In this document: one piece after another, positions 55,101-64,000 of the stretch
Position numbering within the stretch: the first letter of the stretch is position 1
Layout of the letters: every line of letters starts with the position of its first letter
Assembly (NCBI GenBank): GCA_020746875.1
Contig: JAGTJL010000013.1
Location: forward strand, 434,001 to 498,000
Origin: Rhexocercosporidium sp. MPI-PUGE-AT-0058
Taxonomy: Eukaryota > Ascomycota > Leotiomycetes > Helotiales
Direction of reading: 5' to 3'
DNA length: 64,000 bases
The notes under the pieces: model-generated
What the model saw: the letters and a program-made list of their open reading frames with translations, nothing else
What the model was told of the DNA's origin: nothing
The model's database searches: none
Position numbers and translations under genes: made by a program

Positions 55101-57755
55101 ATGTATTTCCCCCTCCACGCGCAAGAAATCCGGCTTGTCGACATCCTCCCTGGCAGGTATAAGGACGAGATCCACTGCGTCCTTCGCCATGCTGCCGTGT
55201 CCAATGATCCAAGCTACAAGACCTTATCCTACGTTTGGGGGGCGGCGAAAGCTACTCGTCGTTCAATCACCGTTGATGGGGATCCACATCTCGTTACAGT
55301 TAATCTCGAGAATGCTCTAAGGAGAATCAGGCAGCCTAATGCTGTAACGTCATTCTGGATCGATGCATTATCAATAAATCAAGATGACAATGCGGAGAGA
55401 AGTACTCAGGTGGGAATGATGAGAGATATCTATGCTAGAGCAAACGAGGTCCTGATTTATCTTGGAGAAACCCCTCATTCTGAATTTGCTGGTGGTCCCA
55501 CTAAGAAGCGATTCACTTCAACCTCATCAGTCTTCCATGGAGATTCGAGAGATGCGGATGTGATAACCGAACTCCAAAGCCACTGCTTACCAACAGACAT
55601 TCGAAAAGGCTCTGCCAGTAAGAAGAAACTCAACTATGCGCATGAGGTGTGCTGTCTGATCAGCCTGCTCGCCCAGAATCCTGACTTCGAAAACGTTCCT
55701 CCTTTTGATGACCCGTCACGACCCTTCTTGGAATCTTTCTATCAGAGAAATGTATTCGAGGCCCTAAGGTATCTCATGAGAAGTAGTTGGTGGAATCGGA
55801 TCTGGGTTGTTCAAGAGATTGTCGTATCTCGGAACATCAGTCTACTCTATGACACAGTTACTGCCCCCTGGGAAATGTTCGTCAAAGCTGCACAGTCATA
55901 CACCAAAAGTTCTTTATCGCCTACGATTTCGCAATTTCCTCGAGAATACTCAGACGTTCTCTCTTTCTTCTCTCGAATTGTTCTGGATATCTACCATTTG
56001 CGTTGTCGATGGCAGAATTTCGAGACAACAACTCTATTGTCGCTTCTATGGCAATTCAGTAACCGGAAAGCAAGTGATGATCGAGACAAAGTCTACGCAC
56101 TTCTCGGACTAGTGACGGAGATAGGTGATTCGAGTTCGCCGATCATCTCACCGGATTACTCACTTGATACTGTTAGGGTGTTCAAGAATACGGTGCTGGG
56201 TATCATCGATTCAACGGGATCACTGAGCATCCTGATGGGAGATCTGGGTCGGAAAAATCGTCAAGACCTTCCATCCTGGGCCGTGGACTGGAGTGCGACT
56301 TCAGATGATGTGGATAGACGCCGTGCAAAAGATACTGAGATGTACAATGCGTCGTCTGGGAAGACTGTGCGGACGCAGCGTAATCTTGATGTATCCTACG
56401 TAGGGATTTCGAGATGTCTGGAGCATCTTAAAAGGAAGCTCGCGAGCAGTGGGAAGGTACTTCCTATCAACTCATCACTCCGTGATAAATATACTTTCCT
56501 GCTATCATCTGCTGAATGGGAAAAGTATTGTCTCACTCCAGGAACACAACACAGCGAAGAGGAGTGTCTGGAAGCTATCGAGCACTATATGTCCATACAC
56601 GGAGGACTTGTCTGGTTGCGAGAATTCGAAGATGTGTTAGAATGTCCAGGGCTATACCAAGGCAAAGTAGTTGGGATAGGAAGGCCAAATTTCTCAAACG
56701 ATGATCTCGAATTTTTGATTCGGGCTTGGGGCAGCACCGTTTCTTTTCACGTCGAGAATTCGAACCAATCCCAGGCTCCAATCAAAAATTTGGACACAAC
56801 ATTCGTGAGAGCGTTATGTGCAGATATGATTCATCCGGAGAGCCACATTGGTGACTCTCCGCGACGTCGAGCAAGCAAAGATGAAGTGGAGGAAATAGTT
56901 TCATGGATATTGCAGTTAGGAGGCTTGTCCGGCCCAGTTGGACTTTGGGAGAGGTTATCACATCAGCACTCGCTCAGTGCCCCGACTACTGCCAGAAAAA
57001 TATCGCCAAATATGCTGGATTCAATAAGAACTGCAAATTTTAAACGCCGACTATTTATCACTGATACCGGTTTTCTGGGAACAGGGCCTGCAGGACTTCA
57101 AAGAGGAGATAATCTTTATGTGCTTCTAGGAGGACGAGCACCCTTCCTTTTACGCGAATCATCGATCCGTGAGGTACCTTTGATAGCTAATCGACCTGGA
57201 CTAGGTTCAGTGAAAAGGAGTTGCTTGGAGATTGTGGGCGATTGTTATGTCCATGGGTTGATGGACGGGGAGGGGCTTGAGTCCTGGAAGGACGTTGCGA
57301 CCAAGTCGTTTGAACATTCCAAAGCCCAACTGCACACGTCTCTGTTTGATTTTCAACAGTACCGAGCGATTCAGGACGAAGTGGCGCAAGGTCATACCGT
57401 CATATCGGTAATAAAGACGCCAGAATTTGAGTTGTGGTTAGATATGCTGCGAAACCCAAGAGCAGAGGAAGCGGGGTCTGAAAAGCAGGATTTCCTTAGC
57501 ATGGCTAGCATGGGAAGGTCACGTCGCACTGTCAAACAGATAGATGACGAGATCAGACAATGGCTTCGAAAACAGGAGTTAATGACGGGGTTTGAGACCA
57601 TTGATATTCGAGATTGTCTAAGAATGGTGGAGGAGAGAGTGAAAAAGCTTGAAGGGGATTTGAAGTGGGCTAAGAAAAAGCTGCATTTTGAGACGATGAA
57701 GCTACAACAACTGGACCTGGAAATTGAAGATAGGACACGCGTGTTCATTATTTGA
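55101..57755 (+). CDS. HET-domain protein with C-terminal coiled coil
   Basis: Single exon of 884 residues from ATG 55101. The HET (heterokaryon incompatibility) domain spans about residues 1-190 with its signatures LSYVWG at 42-47, FWIDALSINQDD at 85-96 and QVGMMRDIYARANEVLIYLG shortly after. A long region follows with SSWWNRIWVVQEIV and YALLGLVTEIGDSSS, which are also typical of fungal HET proteins. The last 50 residues are a charged helix (MVEERVKKLEGDLKWAKKK), a likely coiled coil. HET domains trigger cell death upon non-self recognition in fungi; whether this one does is unknown. No NLR partner, prion-forming or other HET gene is visible nearby. Confidence 0.92.
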   Translation: MYFPLHAQEIRLVDILPGRYKDEIHCVLRHAAVSNDPSYKTLSYVWGAAKATRRSITVDGDPHLVTVNLENALRRIRQPNAVTSFWIDALSINQDDNAERSTQVGMMRDIYARANEVLIYLGETPHSEFAGGPTKKRFTSTSSVFHGDSRDADVITELQSHCLPTDIRKGSASKKKLNYAHEVCCLISLLAQNPDFENVPPFDDPSRPFLESFYQRNVFEALRYLMRSSWWNRIWVVQEIVVSRNISLLYDTVTAPWEMFVKAAQSYTKSSLSPTISQFPREYSDVLSFFSRIVLDIYHLRCRWQNFETTTLLSLLWQFSNRKASDDRDKVYALLGLVTEIGDSSSPIISPDYSLDTVRVFKNTVLGIIDSTGSLSILMGDLGRKNRQDLPSWAVDWSATSDDVDRRRAKDTEMYNASSGKTVRTQRNLDVSYVGISRCLEHLKRKLASSGKVLPINSSLRDKYTFLLSSAEWEKYCLTPGTQHSEEECLEAIEHYMSIHGGLVWLREFEDVLECPGLYQGKVVGIGRPNFSNDDLEFLIRAWGSTVSFHVENSNQSQAPIKNLDTTFVRALCADMIHPESHIGDSPRRRASKDEVEEIVSWILQLGGLSGPVGLWERLSHQHSLSAPTTARKISPNMLDSIRTANFKRRLFITDTGFLGTGPAGLQRGDNLYVLLGGRAPFLLRESSIREVPLIANRPGLGSVKRSCLEIVGDCYVHGLMDGEGLESWKDVATKSFEHSKAQLHTSLFDFQQYRAIQDEVAQGHTVISVIKTPEFELWLDMLRNPRAEEAGSEKQDFLSMASMGRSRRTVKQIDDEIRQWLRKQELMTGFETIDIRDCLRMVEERVKKLEGDLKWAKKKLHFETMKLQQLDLEIEDRTRVFII

Positions 57756-58450
57756 GAGAGACATGGAATTACTAGTCCGTAGTCTAGGATACGCTTGCAA
57801 TGGCTGCCGCCACACTCCTTCATTTCATCAAATTCTACCTTTGTATAATACCAAATCCACTGATCCACTGCTGAGTGCCACTATCTTAGCCGGGCCACTT
57901 CATCTAAGCTCAAGGGGGCGTAGTCACTGCTAATATTACTCCAATTGCAATAAAGGCTGGTCATTGATTTTTAGAATTTTCTTTGGCGAGCTTCCTCGCC
58001 ACGTTTTCCTTCACCTTAGTCGTCTTAGAATCATCTTTTCCGTTTCTTTGTTCCACTAGTCACACTTACCGTCAGCATTCAGCTGCAGAGCAAATGATTT
58101 GTTCAAGTTGATCGGATGATTGCCGTCTGGCTAGGATCTTGTCTTAAAGATTTGTTCGGGTTTCAGAGCTCCTTGCGGATCTGCCGAAAGTTCCTGTTCC
58201 ACGAGCTCACGGGCGTTTCCCTGATTAAGCATCTCACTCAGCTGACATCACTACAAAGCTAAACGCATTTGCCTACAGTTAGAGTGACCTATGAGAATCA
58301 AGTCAGCTGGATCTAAACTACTTCTTCGATGATCAGAGTATTGACATCGAGGCTAGAGATACATATACTCATGAGATAAGAAGCGTCGAAAGGATCTCCG
58401 TCTCATTTTTGCAGTCAAGGTCGTTGCTTTCACCAAGCTTTTCTTTCAAA
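57756..58450. other. Intergenic region, no supported gene
   Basis: Noncoding in all frames beyond short fragments. Holds the 3' end of the HET gene and the esterase promoter. Confidence 0.45.
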
Positions 58451-60306
58451 ATGTCAGAGTCGGCGCCTGTTGAGGTAGTACATCCTGCTCTATCATGTGT
58501 CTTCCAGGGAATAGAAAAGACTTTCTTCAATACAGGGGAACTACTATCTGGCAATTTCGAGGTATCGAATATGGTACAATCCCTGCACGCTTCCAGCAGG
58601 CAGTTTTGAGGGAGCGCTTTCCATCTACCTTTAGTGCAACAATCTACAGGTACTGGATTTAATAATTTTCAAAACTATCGCTAATTACCAAAGGTCCAAA
58701 TGTCCTCAAAATGTCACGGATACTCGAATTGAGGAGATTCTCATTGGGACACCCCCAGGTAAGGTACCAGAAAATATGCCGGATTTGTTTGATGAATACC
58801 ACTGTCTTAACCTGAACATTACGACGCCTCCTGGAGCTCGAGAAGGAAATGATTATCCAGTCCTTGTCTATATACACGGTGGTGGTGGATCTTCAGGATC
58901 CAATTCAGATTGGTGGTGCGATCCGTCTGGTCTGGTGAGCAAGAGTATCACCATGGACAAGCCAGTGGTGGTAGTTGCAATCAAGTTTGTTCCGTACAAA
59001 GCTCTATAAGTACAATTGCTGACTTCCACAGCTATCGTTTGTCTGTATTCGGTAACCTCGGCTCAGAAGAAATGAGAAAGGTCAATGGAGACCAGAATGG
59101 CGGAAACTTTGGTAAGTCGTCTGGTTCTTTATAACGTCGAGTGCTCTAGGCTAATCTTAGTAGCTTTCCGCGATATGGTATGCGCTCATTCATTGCTGTA
59201 GTCCATTTACTTACTCAAAATAGCACTTGGCCATAGAGTGGGTACACAAATATATTGGGCCATTTGGGGGGTCGTGTTCAGACATCACGACGTACGGCGA
59301 GTCATTTGGCTCGCTTGGAGTTGAAACACTCATCCATTCAGAACTTACTCCTCGATTTTCTAAAGCCATCATGCAGTCTCAAGTTCTCGGTGCGCCTCTT
59401 CTTACCAGCCCAGAGATGATTGCTGCCAAGACCGCCACCTATGAGAAAGTGAAGAAATACCTTGGAGTAACGACAATTCAGCAACTTCAGACAGTGAACT
59501 GGCAGGATCTTTTAAAGGCTTACATAGCCTGCGATCCACGATCTGGATTTCCACAGGTTCCAATGATTGATGACATCGTACTTTCTGCAAAGTGGAGAGA
59601 TAATTACAATTTTTCTCGGGGTAGAAGTGGGGCAGTCATGATTGGCAATACTGGATATGAGGGGGCAGTGATTGAAGCAGTGCTAGCTGGTGCTCCAAAA
59701 TCGCAAAACCCACCAACGACTCAAAGCTTGATCGACTCCGCCCATATTGCGTTACCCAATGCCCCAGTCGGAGCTATCTTCTCTCAATACCAAATCTTCG
59801 AACACACAACATTGCCAGAGGTGCGAAGCAAGCTCCTTACCATGATCGAAGATATAGCTTGGTATATACCAACTGCCGAGCTGGTACAGAAGTTCGAAGC
59901 TCCACACCCGAATCGAACAACTACTGTCTATCAGTATTCATTCCAGCAGCTCAATCCCTTCCAAGGGTTGTTTAAAGGGAAACCAGTGCACGCTCTTGAT
60001 TTGGCCTATCTCCATGGTGACCCCGACATGTTCATCGGAACTGAACACACAAATGTTGAGCTGCAATCACAGGAAGTGCTGAAAGGAAACTGGGGTCTCT
60101 TCGCTGACGGTGAAAATGTCTGGGATCCAAAGAAGATGATGGAATTTGGGCCCCACGATCTTGGTGGGCCGGTAGACATGGCCACGTTTCTGAAAGAGAA
60201 ACGACGGAGTGGTCGCTGGGACTCGTTCAAACCCTTGTCATTTGCAGACAAGGAAGTGTTGACTGGGATTCTGTTTGGACATCTTTCGGAGTTAAATGGC
60301 GTTTGA
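58451..60306 (+). pseudogene. Type-B carboxylesterase/lipase with a one-base frameshift
   Basis: Exons 58451-58649, 58694-58984, 59032-59111, a 14-nt microexon 59164-59177, and 59224-60306. Known text includes VVHPALSCVFQGI, then IWQFRGIEYGTIPARFQ, DEYHCLNLNITTPPGA, YPVLVYIHGGGG (oxyanion hole), the nucleophile motif TYGESFGSLG, and the C-terminal part with the His region GKPVHALDLAYLHG. Exon lengths sum to 1667, one short of a multiple of three. The only place where the frame breaks is the GGGGAA run near 58535-58540, where one missing A restores full collinearity. Intact, it would be 555 residues and hydrolyse an ester at a Ser-His-acid triad. No start codon lies close after the lesion. Otherwise no stops are seen. 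Confidence 0.75.
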
Positions 60307-60810
60307 GAACATTTCATGTTACAAGGATAATTAACGAAGTGCTATGATTGGAAGTTACATGTTCTTGAAGTGGCAAACAAGAACGCGTGCATAATGTCTC
60401 ATTCGCTTGAATCGGGTATGGCTTTTCCTGCTGGATTCGGTAGGTTGCAGGTATGCTGGTTGCTTACTTCAGCAGACTTAAGCCTTTTTCGCCGCACATT
60501 TTTCTCTGGCTCGGGTTGCAATGCCCCCTGAAAAAATCTATCGTAGGGCTGTGCAGACGCTGTTAGTAGAATTTGTCATAGCATGAGAGTTCTGTTCTTG
60601 GTTATCGTTTGTCAAATGTTAACAATCAGTTCAGAAGCCAGGCGAGAAACATTCCTGACAGATTTTACGTGATGAATAAATTCAAAGCCTTCTCGACTGA
60701 ACCTGTTGTTGCATTAACAAGTTTCTCTTGAAGTGAACTCTTTTGTTGCACGCTACCCTGAAGTTTTGTTCAAAGACTAAGTTCAAACAGATCATTATCA
60801 TCCACCAACC
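60307..60810. other. Intergenic region, no supported gene
   Basis: Three-prime region of the esterase and promoter of the regulator gene at 60811. Nothing else seen. Confidence 0.5.
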
Positions 60811-62767
60811 ATGGCAACTTCGGCTCCACCGAACTCCCCTATGTTCTCCTTCTTCCATATGGACATGCAGAGCATAGCCGATGGAGGTGGAGATAGACTC
60901 CCGCCTACAACCACGATGCCAATCGCTGACAAGGATCTCGTTTTTGTTCACCTTAATGAAGTCACGGGGCCGACTCAGGATACCAACACTAGGCACAAAG
61001 TGAGGGCACATGTCATGCGAGATTTTCAACGGAAGAAGCATATGGGGGCCAAACCGAGCAAGTCAAATAGACGTTCTCTTTTACCATATCATCATGATGG
61101 GTTGGAAAGTTCGAGGACTCAGCTTGTACCAGAAACGTACAGTGAAGAGTCGTCAGAGAGGCAGATGAAAGCGTCAGAAGAGACGATGAGTGTGGTTCCT
61201 CTGCCAGATCCTCCATTCATTGGATTGTTGGAGCCGTTCAATGCTTTGCCGATCTCAGGCTCTCCTCGGTTGCAGTTATTGGTGCATCACTGTAAGCTTG
61301 CGATTCGTTTGATAGAACAAAAACGACTGACGTTTTTCTGAAGATAATTCTTATTTAGTGAACACACTTATTCCCGTGAACCCGAAGGACAAGTGGTTCA
61401 ATTTCGCGCTCTCTGATCCAGCTTTGTTTTATGCAACGATGATGCAGTACGTGTTGTAGGCCCCAAATATTCTACAGATGGGAGTATCGGAGCTCCCTCA
61501 TCTGTTCCTGAATCTTGCTTACATAAAGTATAAAACCACTTACTAAAATCTATACCAGTGCCGCGATGCACCAAAGACTAGTAAACGGAGGATTGGATCA
61601 AGGAGAGCAGGCGCAGTTAAAGAGAGATACCATCATGATGGTAAACCAGCGCTTGGAAGATCCAGTTCTCAGTCTTAGTGATGTTACGATTGGAGCTGTT
61701 GTATGTTTGGTGCTACTTGAAGTACGTTAACCCACAGAGGTAGCGAGACTTATACACTGACAGAGTTGGTCAGAACCAAGAAAGGAACATTACGCTATCG
61801 AACATCCACATGAACGGACTTCAGAAAATGATAGCTCTAAGAGGTGGCATTGATAATCTCGGTTTAGCAGGTGTGCTTCGCCGTAAAATTCTATGGTACG
61901 TCCTATGCAAGCTTTTTATGTGCCCATGAAATAGTAACACCGTTTAGGGGAGATCTCCTCAATGCCACCATATCTGGCGATGAACCTCGTTTCCACATGA
62001 CACCTACTGCTGCCCATCCTACGCCTCTCTTCGCAAAATTCACAACCGTCGACCGAGTGACCGTATCTCAACATGCTTCTGGTCAAATATATGTCCCCAC
62101 TGGCGAGGCTTGCAGCTGCTCTACTCAATTCTCCACCATCCTCAATTCCTTACGCAGTCTCTCCTCTCAATCCAACCTCGAAGCAGACTTGACGGGCACG
62201 CTAAGCGACAGTATATACCTCGCCGAACGACATCTATTTTATCTCTTCAAAAACGCTAATGAATTCCCCACTTGGCACTCTCCAACCTGTAGTTCCCTCG
62301 GTCCTGAATGCTTCATCGCTGCGCAAATATACCTCTACTATACGCTAAGAAGTTTTCCTTTCGAAGTCCCTGTGATTCAAATGTTTTTGGAAAGACTAAA
62401 AGATCGGTTGTGGGACAGTACGAGTGGGGAAGTAAGTGTTGTATGGGAGGGGAAAGAGCAGATGTTACTTTGGGTGCTGAGTTTGGGTGCTTTGGCTAGT
62501 GTGGGAAATGAGGTGACGAGGATCAAGTTCGTGAAGGAGATGCAGCGAGTCTGCGAGACACTAGGTGTTGGTGGACTGGGAGGTTTTACTGCTCAGCTGA
62601 AGGGCGTGGTGTGGAGAGAGCCTGAGAGAGACTTGAAACTGGTCGCACTGTGGAATGAAGTGCATGGTGGGATTTCTTTTGAGAGCTTAGAATTGGGAAA
62701 ATTAGAGCTAGGTGAAGACTTCGGTATTGGCATGCAATCGGAAATGGAGATAGAATTTGGCTTCTGA
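60811..62767 (+). CDS. Fungal transcription-factor-like protein without Zn2Cys6 domain
   Basis: Five exons, 60811-61291, 61359-61446, 61559-61721, 61774-61895 and 61948-62767, give 557 residues. The central and C-terminal parts match the fungal-specific transcription factor middle region of the DUF3468 type: NTLIPVNPKDKWFNFALSDP, AMHQRLVNGG, VCLVLLENQERNITLSNIHM, GLQKMIALRGGIDNLG and LRRKILWGDLL. The N-terminal 160 residues are polar, include MRDFQRKKHMGAKPSKSNRR and have no Cys cluster, so the usual zinc DNA-binding domain is absent. It may act as a cofactor or be a truncated regulator. The introns are 52-112 nt. Confidence 0.82.
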
Positions 62768-64000
62768 TCGATTACGGGCCGTCAGCCTTTTTTTCTTTTT
62801 TTTTGGCTCTGGAGGGAAAACGTTCCGCAAAGCGAGGAGATTTCTCTTTTGCCTGTTCGTGAGCTGTTGGAGGATTAAAAATCAAGAAAAGTTTTTTCTT
62901 CAATCTCGCAAACATGCTTTCCGTTTTAGTTGATACTATGCTGATTCCAAATACCTCCTGTATTGTTCAAATTCTGTGCTGAACTCGATTAATGACATAT
63001 ACTAGAGTCGTGACGGTCTAAACCCCTCTCTTCGTTGAAAGGCCTCGAAACTCTGACCTATCATGAGTTAGGCATCTTTAGTAACTTGATATAATTCTAG
63101 AGTATGCCAGCCTCTGGAAATTTCACATAGACCAATCGAAGAGATTCTCCCTGGTAGTGTATACACCTCATCCTTTCTAATTCTGGAGTGGGGTAATCAA
63201 AGGTAACAGGTCCATCGCTCTCATTAGTCGCCTACTGAGACAATATTGCCTTGTTCACTTTAGCGCCTATCTTTATTTCTTGTCTAAGGCTTGTCGATTT
63301 TGAATTCCTTACAATAGAATCATTAAAGCTTGACCGGTGATTGACAGAGACCAGAATTTGGTCGGGTAGGACCCTGACTTTAATTTTGTGGGCGGCCACG
63401 TCACTTTGTCACGAGCCTCCACATTCCTCAAAAGGGTTTCGAAGACCAACCACACAACCCGATCTGGCTCGCATTTAAGACATGGATTTAATTTCCAGAC
63501 TCGAAAATTCTTTCGAGTTGTTCGAATAGTTTATATAGGCACTATAATATACGTAGCTACGGTTTATTTCAAAATATATTTTAGCTTTCGATATAGCAGA
63601 GTGCTAAAGCTAGATAGACCTTCATTCAAGATTTTCATCGCACATTTATGAGCTTGAGAAATTTTACCTAAGTGTAGGCATATCCGTTTTGTACATTCCA
63701 ATGCTATAAATACGGGGGCCCAAGGGCTGGCATGGCACTGAAACTGCGAAGAATGGAGGAAGCTAGGTAGAAAGTGTTTCACATCTACCTATTCGCTCCC
63801 ACTTCAAAGGAAGCTATTCTTCCTTCGTTCAAGGTTAAGTCAATACTTCTACCTGCGCCTTCAAACGTTGCTACCGTGGTTCCTATCGTTCAGCCAATTC
63901 CACCACCTGCGCCAGCAAGTGTCCTCCTTCCAGCAACCTTTCTTCTTCCTGTTATTTCCACGATCGAGCCTCCACCACCTCAGGCACCCTCGACTATGGT
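62768..64000. other. Region with no complete gene at right edge
   Basis: T-rich after the regulator stop, AT-rich around 63500-63650. A promoter-like element lies at 63705-63712. From about 63793 one plus-strand frame is open to the end, with Pro/Val-rich text (PIVQPIPPPAPASVLLPATF). No ATG opens it, so it may be a gene continuing to the right or a leader. Confidence 0.4.
63705..63712 (+). promoter_or_regulatory. TATA box next to a CCAAT motif
   Basis: TATAAATA is preceded by ccaat a few bases upstream (63698-63702). It could drive a plus-strand gene beginning near the right edge. Confidence 0.4.

Noticed and set aside
1..64000. CRISPR arrays, insertion sequences or complete transposons
   Set aside because: No spaced direct repeats, transposase, reverse transcriptase or terminal repeats were seen.

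Overview
The window reads as nuclear DNA of a filamentous ascomycete, most likely a Leotiomycete (inference from gene style, not from a database search). Genes are split by short GT-AG introns, mostly 45-70 nt, intergenic spaces are long, and the families are fungal: HET, Clr5, Spc7, Zn-cluster-type middle regions, STIG1-like secreted proteins, and P450s. Exon joins below were built by hand and each was checked for reading-frame closure.

Layout. 1-13.4 kb is sparse accessory DNA: a P450 (2050-3900), a doubtful two-exon gene on the minus strand near 5.2 kb, and a decayed unknown gene (8041-10673). 13.4-22.4 kb holds a cAMP-receptor-like GPCR, a methyltransferase (minus), and a divergent housekeeping pair, RPS11 (minus) and the kinetochore scaffold SPC7/KNL1 (plus). 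22.8-32.0 kb is accessory: a Clr5-TPR protein, a truncated short-chain dehydrogenase, an unknown protein with an in-frame TAG before a Gly-rich tail, a secreted STIG1-like protein and an MFS transporter. 32.7-41.7 kb is a compact core block: kynurenine 3-monooxygenase, methionine aminopeptidase 1, Erv14/cornichon, Prp17 and a tail-anchored protein. 43.0-62.8 kb is accessory again: an OPT transporter, a second P450, a second methyltransferase paralogous to the first, a small Cys-rich secreted protein, a secreted unknown protein, a large HET protein, a frameshifted carboxylesterase and a Zn-cluster-type regulator without its DNA-binding domain.

How the genes relate. The core genes serve general cell functions (translation, kinetochore, NAD synthesis, N-terminal Met removal, ER export, splicing) and are not a pathway. 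The accessory blocks contain P450s, methyltransferases, transporters, an SDR relic and an esterase, but no polyketide, peptide or terpene backbone enzyme is visible, so I do not call a biosynthetic cluster. The strongest unusual theme is gene decay: four genes (8.0-10.7, 25.8-26.2, 26.5-27.4 and 58.5-60.3 kb) are broken by one or two small lesions while the flanking reading frame remains coherent. No RNA gene, complete transposon or CRISPR array was found. I did not find a convincing new multi-gene system.
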